Below the pieces are notes generated by a model. It saw only the letters and a program-made list of their open reading frames with translations. It made no database searches and was not told the DNA's origin. A program made the position numbers and the translations under genes. From Carya illinoinensis (lineage: Eukaryota > Streptophyta > Magnoliopsida > Fagales > Juglandaceae), in contig NC_056766.1 of the NCBI RefSeq assembly GCF_018687715.1, positions 3,996,501-4,060,500 of the forward strand: a DNA stretch of 64,000 nt, in the 5' to 3' direction. The number at the start of each line of letters is the position of its first letter. The stretch's first letter is position 1. Of this stretch, positions 25,490 through 35,613 are shown in pieces.

Positions 25490-26905
25490 ATTTACATATT
25501 ATATATTTAGTATATTCCTCATAATATACTTATATATTAAATTATAAATTATACAATATTAATTAATATATAATTTGTACTAATTATATAATATATAAGT
25601 CTAATATTATATAAGAACGTATATATATATATATATATATATTATAACTTTATATAAATATAATATATATAAAATATATATTATATTATAACTATAATAT
25701 ATAATAAGTATATTATATATTATAGTTATAACAAGTATAGTTTTAATATATTATATTGGAAAAATTGTATATTATCCTAGTATAGTATACTTTAATATAG
25801 TATATCTTATAACTATATTACTTTTCTAATAACTATATTAAAGTAATATAGTTATTAGATAATGTAGTATAAATATTATATAATATATTATCTATACTAT
25901 ACTTATAATATAGTATAAGTATTATATACTATATTATCTATATTATAGTCTATAATATAGTATAAGTATTATATAGTATGTTATCTATATATAATAACTA
26001 TATAATATCGTATAATATATTATATAGTAAATATATTATAGATATAATATAGTACTAGTACTATGTTATATATACTACTTGTATATAATATAGTATATAT
26101 ACTACAAATATAGTGTAATATATAGTATACTATACATATACTTTATATGTATATACTATATATATTATATACTATATAATTACTATCTAAGTATCTATAG
26201 TTATTATATAGATACTATAGTATATACACTATAGTATTGGATATATAAAATTACTATATAATATACTATAGTTATTATATAGATACTATAGTATATACAC
26301 TATAGTATTGGATATATAAATAACTATATAATACTACTATATAATATATACTATATATATTAACATATTAAATAGTATTAAATATATATTAATATTATTA
26401 CAATAATATATACAATAATATTATATAAGTATACACTAGATATAATATAATATATTAGTATATATAATATAATATATAATAACATACGAATATATATTAT
26501 AATATTATATACTATATAATACGTATATAATATACGTATATAATATAGTATACTATATTATTATATACTATATAATATAGGTTTCAATAATACGTATATA
26601 ACACTATATACATATTAAAACTACATACTATATAACACTATATAGTATACACTATATAGAACATAAGTGTAATATACTATATACTATATAGTATAACACT
26701 ATATAGTATATAGTATACACTATATACACGTATAACAGTATATAGTATACGCTATATACACTATTAACACTATATAATATATAATATACGTATATTATAC
26801 GTATATAATATTATACATTATATAATATATAATATCATATTATATAGTAATATATAGGTAATATAATATATATTATATTATATAATATATATAATATAAT
26901 ATATA
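25490..26905. repeat. Extreme AT island in the centre of CACTA-1
   Basis: About 1.4 kb made almost only of A and T, with sparse G/C, built from short self-complementary words such as TATAGTATACTATA and TATATAATATA. One tandem pair of about 74 bp is visible at about 26195-26330, sharing CACTATAGTATTGG. No coding potential. It separates the two divergent transcription units. Confidence 0.85.
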
Positions 26906-27110
26906 GTGTAAAAACGTTCGAATGTTATGACCAAAACGTTCGGACGTTTTGATTGACGTCCGAACATAATAGACGCACGTTCGCATGTATACGTGACGTC
27001 CGAACGTAAAAGTTATACGTTCGCACGTATGCTTTTAAGTCCGAACGTAATCTACATAACGTTCGCATGTGGAGTTAATGTCCAAACGTTCGGACGTTAA
27101 CTGTATATAA
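26905..27110. promoter_or_regulatory. CACTA-1 palindromic motif array at the plus-strand promoter
   Basis: About nine ACGT-NCGN-ACGT-type copies, ending immediately before the TATA box at 27114. It is the mirror counterpart of the array at the TNP2 promoter across the AT island. Confidence 0.75.
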
Positions 27111-27113
27111 GGC

Positions 27114-27120
27114 CAGGCAC
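27114..27120 (+). promoter_or_regulatory. TATA box of the plus-strand CACTA-1 gene
   Basis: TATATAA followed by a GC-richer leader, with a splice donor at about 27238 (CTAAAAG then GTAATG). The leader intron would run to the acceptor TTTTCAG at 28091-28097, three bases before the ATG at 28101. Confidence 0.65.
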
Positions 27121-27474
27121 GACGGTTTCCAGGCCATAACTTGTACGAAACCGGTTATAAAACTCAAACTCTCTCATCCTCTCCGCCACGCACGCCGCCG
27201 CAACCGTCACCATCCGCCACCGCAACCGTCACTAAAAGGTAATGTACCCTCTCCCTCTTCTATTTTCTTGCTTTTAATCGGTGGGTTTCAAAAATTCGAA
27301 ACCCACCGTAGCCCGGTTATAAACTTGCATTTCCGGCCACCATTCGCAGTAAAATGATAGAATAGGACCGTAGAAACATTTCCCATCTTTTGAAATGCAT
27401 ATTTTGGTTGTTTGTGGCTTCAAAACATGCGTTTCGAAGCTTTCGGTAATGGCTGAGTCGACTCAGCGATTCCG

Positions 27475-27880
27475 TGTCGTAACGTTCGGACGTCACGACA
27501 CAACGTCCGAACGTGTGACCTTTTGTATTCTTTACGTTCGCACGTTATATTGTTACGTGCGAACATATTAGTTTTACGTGCGAACGTATTAGTTTTACGT
27601 GCGAACGTTTTTATCCAACGCTTTAACGTAACGTTGGATAAAACGTTCGAACGTAAACCGTTGATCTTCTTCGGCTAATAAGAACGTCCGAACGTATGAC
27701 GGTTCAAATTCATTACGTCCGAACGTTTAGGTAATACGTTCGGACGTAATGAACTTATTCGCACGTTTTTATCGAACGTTTAAATGAAACGTTCGATAAG
27801 AACGTCCGAACGTAGCATCTTTGTATATTTGGACCTATTTTAACGTGCGAACGTACATTGTATTAACGTTCGAACGTTTC
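27475..27880. promoter_or_regulatory. CACTA-1 palindromic motif array inside the leader intron
   Basis: The densest cluster, roughly a dozen ACGT-NCGN-ACGT-type copies, including repeated TTTTACGTGCGAACGT units at about 27573-27609. It lies within the inferred 5' UTR intron of the Transposase_32-type gene. Confidence 0.75.
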
Positions 27881-28100
27881 CTATTAAAATTTTTTTATAT
27901 TGTTTCTTTTAGGTATTATTATTTTATATATTGAAAAAGTGAGTTTCTTTAAAAGTTTTACTCACAAAATTATGTAAATTTATAAGGATGATATTTTAAT
28001 TTTTAGTATAATCTATATATGTCATAATACGTATGTATCTGTGATTATAATCATTTTTTTTAAATGTTATAACTTATATATTTTTTTTTATTTTCAGGAT

Positions 28101-29327
28101 ATGGCTCAGTATATGACGACAAGGAAGCGAGGGAGGGATGGAGGCAATCCGGACATCGCTCGACTGGGGGCACGAACTGTTATGGGGGAACGAGAAATCC
28201 TCATTAATGAGTTTGATGAGCTCAGCTGGGAGCAAAAGACGCTGAGAGACGTCTTCGTCACCAGAGGCTGGGGCCCCATATGCACATTGAGGGGAAAGAT
28301 TTACCCCACAATGGTTCGAGAGTTTTACATTGGGATGGCCACCATGCCTAACGATGCATCATCCCATACTCTCAGTGTATGCGGTGTACAGTTTCAGTTC
28401 TCGGCGGATGTTCTCGCCGACTTGCTCCAGATTCCGCGTATGCTACCTGAGTCGACAGCTGCTCAGGCTGATGACATAGCAGCTGCATTTTCCCCGGGCA
28501 TATTCGAGGCAGATCCAGCCGCTTCTGCTTCATCTTCGGGCCCTGTTGAGTTTATGCCCAGTCACGAAGAAGATCGACCCGAGGGCGATCCTATTGCTGC
28601 TGAGGTTGGTGAGGATGAGCAGGACCAGGATTTCTACATCCTCACTGGCACGGACCGCACAAAGCTCGATAGGCCGAACTCCTTCAGCCAGAATCAGCTG
28701 CTGCCTTTCTTTCGCATGTTGCACATTTTTGTTGCAACAAATGTAGACCCGGTGGCACATAAGAGCACATTCAGTCGGGCTCGTGCACAGTTCCTGATTG
28801 GCTTGGCACGTGGTGAGTCCATTAACTTGCCCCTTGTTATATTTGAGTGGATCCGTTACAAGGCCAGCATCGTTACCACGGATAATCTCCCGTACGGAGT
28901 CATCATCAGCCGCTTATTACTAGCCCGGGGAGTGCCACGACAGGCGGAGGAGATGGTGATAAACCAGATGAGCCCTATCGACATAACCACACACCGCCGG
29001 AGCATTGGACAGGGGAGAGGCTCAGCTCGGCGTCAGTCTGGTCCTACGCCAGATCTTGTTCCCCCGACTGAGTCTGGGGCCGATGTTGCTCACCCGTCGG
29101 CGAGTACTAGTCAGCAGCCGGGAGTTACATCTGCTGGGGATGTGCGACCTGCTTGGGTTGATACAATGATGACAGATATGAAGGCGCATATAGACCGACA
29201 GATCGATAGACAGATTGCACATATAGATCAGGCTGTCGCACATCTTGCACATCATGTAGATGTGCTAAACAATAAGGTTGAGACATTGACTGAGGAGTTT
29301 CGATCTTTTGTAAACCAGCAGTTCTGA
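28101..29327 (+). CDS. CACTA-1 plus-strand gene, putative plant transposon protein (Transposase_32-like)
   Basis: A single coding exon of 408 residues starts at ATG 28101, directly after an intron acceptor. The upstream open frame is intronic, so this start is preferred. Seen: FDELSWEQKTLRDVFVTRGW, YPTMVREFYIGMA, VCGVQFQFSADVLADLLQIP, then FFRMLHIFVATNVDPVAHKS, GLARGESINLPLVIFEWI and LPYGVIISRLLLARGV. This is the pattern of the plant transposon-protein domain catalogued as Transposase_32 (PF20167, recalled, not searched). A Ser/Pro/Thr-rich linker follows, then a C-terminal heptad-like region (DRQIDRQIAHIDQAVAHLAH, then LNNKVETLTEEF) likely to form a coiled coil. The biochemical role of this family is not established to my knowledge. 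It is intact, with its own promoter, transcribed away from the two minus-strand genes and ending about 485 bp before the right terminus. Confidence 0.82.
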   Translation: MAQYMTTRKRGRDGGNPDIARLGARTVMGEREILINEFDELSWEQKTLRDVFVTRGWGPICTLRGKIYPTMVREFYIGMATMPNDASSHTLSVCGVQFQFSADVLADLLQIPRMLPESTAAQADDIAAAFSPGIFEADPAASASSSGPVEFMPSHEEDRPEGDPIAAEVGEDEQDQDFYILTGTDRTKLDRPNSFSQNQLLPFFRMLHIFVATNVDPVAHKSTFSRARAQFLIGLARGESINLPLVIFEWIRYKASIVTTDNLPYGVIISRLLLARGVPRQAEEMVINQMSPIDITTHRRSIGQGRGSARRQSGPTPDLVPPTESGADVAHPSASTSQQPGVTSAGDVRPAWVDTMMTDMKAHIDRQIDRQIAHIDQAVAHLAHHVDVLNNKVETLTEEFRSFVNQQF

Positions 29328-29504
29328 AAGTGATTTGTAAAAATTTATCATTCGATCATTTTTTATTTTCGACATATGTAATGGACACACATATTTAATG
29401 TATGTATTGTGTAGCTTAATTTCTACTCTTAATTTTTTTAATATCACGTTACTCAACCTTACTATTAAAAAAATATATATTATGGTTAATTTATGTAATT
29501 TAAC

Positions 29505-29700
29505 ATATAACGTTCGAACTTTATCACATTAACGTTCGAACATTGGCGCTAATATATTCACATTCGCACGTAAATAGTTAAAACGTTCGAACGTTCGCGC
29601 TAATTTTTTTACGTTCGCACGTAATTTATACATAACATTCGAACGTTACTGTGACGTGCGAACGTATTATGTGAAACGTCCGAACGTTTTGAAATTCTTG
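29505..29700. promoter_or_regulatory. CACTA-1 palindromic motif array, right end
   Basis: About nine ACGT-NCGN-ACGT-type copies, some decayed (AACGTTCGAACTT, AACATTCGAACGTT), between the stop of the plus-strand gene and the outer subterminal repeats. Mirrors the array at 17290-17760. Confidence 0.75.
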
Positions 29701-29704
29701 CCCA

Positions 29705-29800
29705 ACATTTAGTGACAGTTCTCACAAACCGTCACAGTAAATACGTTTTAGTCACAGTTTGGAAACCGTCACTATTTATAATCTGTCACTAAAAGCCATA
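29705..29800. repeat. CACTA-1 outer subterminal repeats, right
   Basis: AGTGACAGTT, ACCGTCAC, AGTCACAGTTT and CTGTCACT words directly inside the right terminus, matching the left end set. Confidence 0.75.
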
Positions 29801-29815
29801 TTTGTTGTAGTGTTA

Positions 29816-30002
29816 CTTTCTAACAATAGACGGACGATAGTGCATGCTTCTGCATGCTTTTTATAACATGAATAAATACGAGTAATGAGATGTTTGCACA
29901 AGCCCAGCTGAAATTTGATGAACCTCAGTTCCTAAGCCAAGCCCAAGGTTTGGGCTAGAAGGTTTCTTTGACCTTTGCATGCATTATTTCTAAATGAAAA
30001 AC
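29816..30002 (+). other. Short hAT segment between the two CACTA insertions
   Basis: 187 bases lie between the TSD of CACTA-1 and the TSD of CACTA-2. Non-coding; by position it is part of the hAT leader intron. Confidence 0.6.
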
Positions 30003-30025
30003 ATCCATTACAAGAAATCAGGTCA

Positions 30026-30965
30026 TTTGCAGCGCTTAAAATCGTTACAAAAAACCATCTAAAATGCTGCATATACGCATTTCCAGCGCTTTTAAATTCT
30101 TTGCACATTCACCGCTATAATCGTGTCTTTTTTGCCCAAACCAACGACAAAAAAAATTTCACTGCTTAAACTACTTTTAGCAGCGATTATTTTTCCTTGC
30201 TAACTCTCCCAACATCGCTGTAACTACCCTCATGCCCATTAATACATATCGCTAAGAAATCTCAATTGCAGCATCTAAAATCCTTGCAAATACTCTCTAA
30301 ATCGCTGCAATTGATATCCGTTATTTCCAGTGAAATTTTAAAAATTTGTTGGAAATAATATTTTCCAACGTAATTTGAACGCTGGAAATATACAAAAAGC
30401 GCTGCAATTAATGTTATAATAGCAACGATTTATTTTGTAATTGTTGCAAATAATCATTAACAGCGTAATATAAATGCTGAAAATTGAATCAAAAGCGCTG
30501 CAAATATGAAAAAACTGTTGCAATTGTGATCATACTAGAATGGAAAATCGCTGTTAAAGTGTAATTGCAGCATTTTGCATCGCTGCAATTAATGGATTAA
30601 TACCAGCAATTTATTGTAGAATTGTTGCAAATAATCATTTGCAGCGTAATATAAATGCTGAAAAAAGAACCAAAAGCGCTGGAAATACTAAAAACTGTTG
30701 CAATTGTGATCCTAATAGCATGGAAAATCGTTGTTAAAGTATAATTGCAGTATTTACAACCGCTGCAATTGCTCTAAAAAGCGCTGGGATTAATGCATTT
30801 ATACCAGCGATTTATTGTAGAATTGTTGCAAATAATCGTTTGCAGCGTAATATAAATGTTGAAAAAAGAACCAAAAGCGCTGCAAATACTAAAAAATTGT
30901 TAAAAGTATAATTGCAGCATTTACAATTGCTGCAATTGCTCTAAAAAGCGCTGAAATTGACTTTT
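30026..30965. repeat. CACTA-2 left subterminal region with about 3 tandem units (181-201 bp)
   Basis: GCGCTGCAAAT, GCAGCGTAATATAAATG and TAATTGCAGC words recur on both strands. Larger units can be aligned at the word (C)GATTTATTG...AATTGTTGCAAATAATC, starting at about 30426, 30607 and 30808. The right subterminal region is shorter (about 42195-42450) and more diverged. Confidence 0.75.
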
Positions 30966-32760
30966 TCTTGTATTTTGTCTTTCAATCTCGCCAGTTACGT
31001 TGGTTATATATGTAACCATCATTTTCGAACTTGAACTGAAATGCTGTTTTTATTTATCCTGTTCATGTCAATCACTAAATAATTATTTAATCAATTTATT
31101 ACCTAGCCTGAAATAATCAATTATCGTTTTAAATATACCTTAAAATTTACTTAATTTAAATCATTTAATTGTTGTTAATTCATCATTCATTGGCATCACC
31201 ACAAGTTTTCAAATCCTACATGAAACGATCACACATAAACCTATGACCAATTCTATTCCATTGCTACAAAACACTTATATTTTATCCAACACTCAATTTA
31301 GAAATAGGAAAAATAAATATAAATTCTAGGCACTTTCATTATAAATCAAACACATTTATCCATCTAAATCTAGTGGGAAATTCACATTAATGTAGTTATG
31401 GGCTATATACATTAGGGTGGACCAATTTCTTCCTACAACTTTCAAACTACTAAATAAATAGCTGTCATTTCTTGCTTCTAAACATTAATTGAAAAAGGTC
31501 CACATTCATTCAATTTTGTTCAACTGTCCTGCTCCTCTATGGAATAAAATTAGTTCATGTCATCTATAACAATATGCACGTGGGCATTGTGGCTTGGGTA
31601 GAACAGCTTCAACATGTCTGAATCATGTGGGGGAGGATTCATACTAAATCATTTGTGAGCCTTTCAATCTCTCTCTAACTCCAATCTGTTAATGAATGAA
31701 GAGAGCCGTTACGTAAACCAATTAATTTAATAGATCAAACATTCTATTTAAAGAAGAAAATCATACTCAAATTTGTAAACTAACTTTAATGTTCTTTCAT
31801 CATTGCCAAATGCCAAAATAAACCTAAAGTATGCATTAAAACAGTCATATTTTACAGTCATGAAAAGCAAAACACTCTTCACAATGCCCATAGCAATTTT
31901 AGCAATGCTGCTTGTAAATAAATAGACTGTAAATTTGTTGTGTAAATTATTTTGTTTATCTTATCAAGGTAAGGCCACATGTCAAAGATAATTTTGTTTA
32001 ACCAGTCAACCTGCACATTTGTGTAAATGATCAACATGCTAATGAAATTTAATTAGCATAGAGCAACCATAGAAAGTATGGTATAAAAGTTCTAAGATGG
32101 CCATATGGCAATACTAACCAAATCATAATCAGGGTTCTTCACCCAGGAAAAAATTTTCTGGGTAGCAATCTTAAGTCCATATTACACACCATAATATCTA
32201 TCCTCAAAAACTTTAACTAGCTCTTAAGCTTAATAAAAAATATGAAAAGAAACAGCTTATTACATCTAAAAGTGCATAACAACATATGAAAACAAAATTC
32301 TCCATTTCTCAGCATTGAAGATGTTGCTTTTGCCTGTGTGAGTTTAAAACAGAAAATATATACTTAAAAAATAGAGAAATGTAAAAAAGGGCCCATAAAC
32401 ATATTACTAAATCTGCCTGCTGTCAGTTTAAGTAAGAAAGATAATGTTGTCTCTAAAATATGAATAATCTGGTATGAGTCTGTAGAGTTTTAACTTATTT
32501 GTCAAGTTTGATAAATAATCTTCTGTCATACACACAATTGAATGAATACTCAAAGAAATTACAGTTATAGTATATATTTTTAACTATTAACAACAAAATG
32601 CATAAATACATATGCATACAAACATATACAACTTTGAGAATTGACTTACACAAATTTACAGTCTATAAAGGTCAACTTTTTATTTATGATATTTCATAAT
32701 TGTAGACTATTCTTGATAAATTTTAGCATTACTATTAAATTCTCTGTGCGATTTTTCCAG
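30966..32760. other. CACTA-2 interior, non-coding
   Basis: No gene recognised. The block at about 31965-32370 is a diverged direct repeat of 34430-34850. Confidence 0.45.
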
Positions 32761-34850
32761 ATTAAATGATTTTTGCTCTCATTTAAATCTTGGAGACCAA
32801 ACCAGATTTGAAGGATGGCTTGAAGCTTACTCCTGTAAGAAATAAGTTTACAACTTTTAGAACTATTTGGTTTTTGTTCATGGTCAACTTAGTTCTCTCT
32901 TGTTTCTTCTAGGCAAACACACTGGAACGGATTAATCTACTATCTCTCAGCTTGGAGAATGAGGGGAATTGGGGGCATAAATTATGTTCAATTTTTATGA
33001 TTTTAATTCATTGCCATCTAGTTTTCTAGTTTTTTTCCTTGCAATATAGTTATGATGCAAAGTTTTCTTAAAGAAATATTGGCTACTTTTCATTTCCCTT
33101 TAGTTTTTCCCACCCTTTTCTCACTTGTTGGTACTTTTTGTTTTATTTGACTCATCATCTAAGCTAAGTATTTTTTCTCCTAATATTAATTTCTACTAAG
33201 CGGATGGCCAGAAAAGCCAAAAAATAAAAAGAGTTCTCTCTCTCTCTCTGTGTTTAAGTAAAGAGTTAATAAATTTCTTAACTATTTTGTCTCACACATA
33301 CTTTATAATTAACAACATATTGGTTTCTTTGTTTATATTTTTAGTAGTCTGTATGTGTATGTGTTTGATTCTTACTTTTACTAAAATTCTTGACTATCTG
33401 GGGAAATCTTCGGACATGGACTCTTCCTCACCTGCTAATTTATTTTTCCTTGAGCAGAAACAGGTGGTGGATGTTAGCTAGATTGGTCTTGGAAAATGTC
33501 AGTTATTTCTTATGTTATCTTAGATGGTTTTCCTTTATGTTCATTTCAGCCGAAAGACAGTGATCTACCTGGTTGCTACCCTCAGTCACATGTATATTGA
33601 TTATGACTTCAGGTATCTCTGTTGTTATGTTGTACGAGGCATATTCATTTCACACAGAGTTTAAAGGAGGATTACGGATAATGTCATTGTCAGGTTATTG
33701 GGCGACTTGGCAACCCACTAAATAATCCTTCTTTGCTTGTTACGAGAGTGTTGTCAAAGGGTTTGACAGACAATTCAGAGGACTGTTGCTCTAGAAGGAG
33801 CTGAGAGTTGGATTCTCTCCATTTCCCAAATCTAATATAGTTGTTCATACAGTTGGTTTGTTTACTCGTGTTGGTCCTATCAAGTGCCTGCTATAGATGT
33901 TTTTTCTGTGGGGATTTATGTGGTTTCCTCATGTTACGATGTTGCCTACATCCTTGTGGTTTTCTAGTGTGGTGAAAGCTCACCTCTTCATAGAGGAAAG
34001 CTGGGATAGTTTTAAGCAAATTGTTGATACCTACATGTTTGAAGCCTCAAAGGTATTTGCCATAAATACATATGCATACAAACATATACAAACCAGCAGG
34101 CATGTAATCATCACCCACATTCAGCCCCCCCAAATCCAAAATTCTTGTTCCCATCCACTGGCTAAGCAAATTATCATAAAGACCCACAAGAAGAACGTGA
34201 GAAAGAGAGGATAAACTGTAAGGAGAGATGCAATCTTGTTTTGCCTACAATTTTTATCTAAACTTGATCCAAAACTTCATACACTCTGATATATTCTAGT
34301 GCAATGGCAGGCTTAAAACCAACAACAAACCTTAACTATATAATTGCATATATATAACTATGTATACAATAACATTAAACAAGTCCCAATTGGCTAGATC
34401 TTTGCAGGCTTATAATGCTACTGATGATATGTGGCCCACATATAAGAGATAAGTTTGTGGCACCAGTCTACCTGCACAATAGGTGCTAATGATCAACATG
34501 CTAATGAAATTAAATTAATTCTAAGAGCAACCACAGAAAGTATGTTATATAAGTCCTAAGATGGCTGTATGGCAATACTAACCACATCAATAATCAAGCA
34601 GCTTCACCCAGGAAAATCGTTTCTGCTAGTAATTACTTAAATACTAGTTACACACCATCCTTTGTTATCCTCAAATCCTTTAAAAAGCTCTTATGATTAT
34701 TCAGAAATATGAAAAGAATTGCTAATTTCATCTAATCATCTAAAAGTCTAAGTCTCCAACAAAATATTAGTTACATAATTCACATTTTTCAAAACTGGTT
34801 GCTGCTTTTTCCTGTGTGCGTTTAAAACAAAAAATATACACTTAATGTAT
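31965..34850 (+). repeat. Diverged direct repeat pair flanking the MAF1-like exons
   Basis: 31965-32370 and 34430-34850 share GATCAACATGCTAATGAAAT, GGCAATACTAACCA, TTCACCCAGGAAAA and CCTGTGTG words in the same order, so they are copies of about 400 bp. A second shared 30-base stretch beginning CATAAATACATATGCATAC occurs at about 32601 and 34061. The MAF1-like exons lie between the copies. Confidence 0.7.
32761..34052 (+). pseudogene. MAF1-like gene fragment carried by CACTA-2
   Basis: Five exon-like blocks in the right order match the conserved plant MAF1 protein: 32761-32834 (LNDF, HLNLGDQTRFEGWLEAYSC), 32913-32963 (KHTGTD, then LLSLSLENE after a frameshift), 33386-33463 (ILDYLGKSSDMDSSSPA), 33550-33612 (RKTVIYLVATLSHMYIDYDF) and 33968-34052 (VVKAHLFIEESWDSFKQ, DTYMFEASK). 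Intron borders survive at 32835 (GTAAGA), 33549 (CAG), 33613 (GTATCT), 33967 (TAG) and 34053 (GTATTT). They are lost at the end of block 2 and the start of block 3. MAF1 is a nuclear repressor of RNA polymerase III. The N-terminus before LNDF and the C-terminal half after FEASK are absent. Introns are kept, so it came from genomic DNA rather than mRNA. With a frameshift and lost splice sites it cannot make MAF1. Confidence 0.82.
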
Positions 34851-35533
34851 ATTAAGTGTATAAATAAAACCCATAAAAGTACAGAAAAATTAAACTATTA
34901 TCGTGTAAGACTAGCCTGGAAGTTGGAGATACATATCTTTCTCCAAAGCATTAGGCAAATGGTATATGTTTTAAAGACAAGATGCTAGAGCTTTGCATTA
35001 AGCATAACGAGTCACGGTTGCATGTTGCTTTAATAAAGACTTACGACATAATGCTAGCAACAAATCATCCACACTACTATAATCTATAACCAAAAGGAAG
35101 AATTTGATCACTATCAAGAGGAAGAATTTATAGTCCAGTTCCTCGATCTCTGTCTTTGCATCTTCCAATTAATTTATTGAAGTTTCTAGTTAACTTTCAT
35201 CATCACCAAACAGAACTTCAGACATCCACAGTTTAGATTTAATAATATCTATGAGAATTCTAGATCCGATCGATCAATAAAAATAACTTCAAATAGTTTT
35301 GTTTCGTGCCAATGAAAATTAACTAAAAGTAATTCAAAAATATATAATTTGTAAATATTGTAAGTCAAGCTCAGTACTTTTACATCCCCAGCCACCTTTT
35401 CATGTCCATTACTTTTCATGTCCATTACATCCCTAGCCACCTTTTCAAACTCCTAAAAGTCATCATGACCATTTAATAACTCCATAACCAAGTCTGTAAT
35501 TGTTTCAATACACATTCTTCCTTAAAATTAATC

Positions 35534-35579
<46 letters not shown>

Positions 35580-35582
35580 ATA

Positions 35583-35613
<31 letters not shown>

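Larger units (their letters stand above)
17091..29812. mobile_element. CACTA-1: 12.7-kb CACTA (En/Spm-type) transposon with three genes
   Basis: The termini are CACTACAACAAAAATAGG at 17091 and, inverted at 29812, CACTACAACAAATATGGC. Both continue into TTTTAGTGACAGAT, giving a roughly 32-bp inverted repeat with three mismatches. The 3-bp target duplication TTA is present at 17088-17090 and 29813-29815. The element contains a minus-strand TNP2 transposase (19670-23342), a minus-strand PF03004-type gene (17884-19568), and a plus-strand Transposase_32-type gene (28101-29327). The two divergent promoters lie in an AT-rich centre. CpG-rich palindromic motif arrays sit inside both ends and beside both promoters. 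Apart from one nonsense codon in TNP2, all coding frames and splice sites look sound, so the insertion seems young compared with its hAT host. Confidence 0.95.

Noticed and set aside
28530..29255. Minus-strand frames within 28530-29255
   Set aside because: Antisense shadows of the Transposase_32-type gene.
30026..30965. CRISPR-like array
   Set aside because: Repeat units are long, diverged and on both strands, in a plant transposon end; no spacer-repeat regularity.
33690..33850. Possible additional exon between MAF1-like blocks 4 and 5
   Set aside because: A short open stretch (VIGRLGNPLNNPS) was noticed, but it does not fit MAF1 and has no recognisable family.
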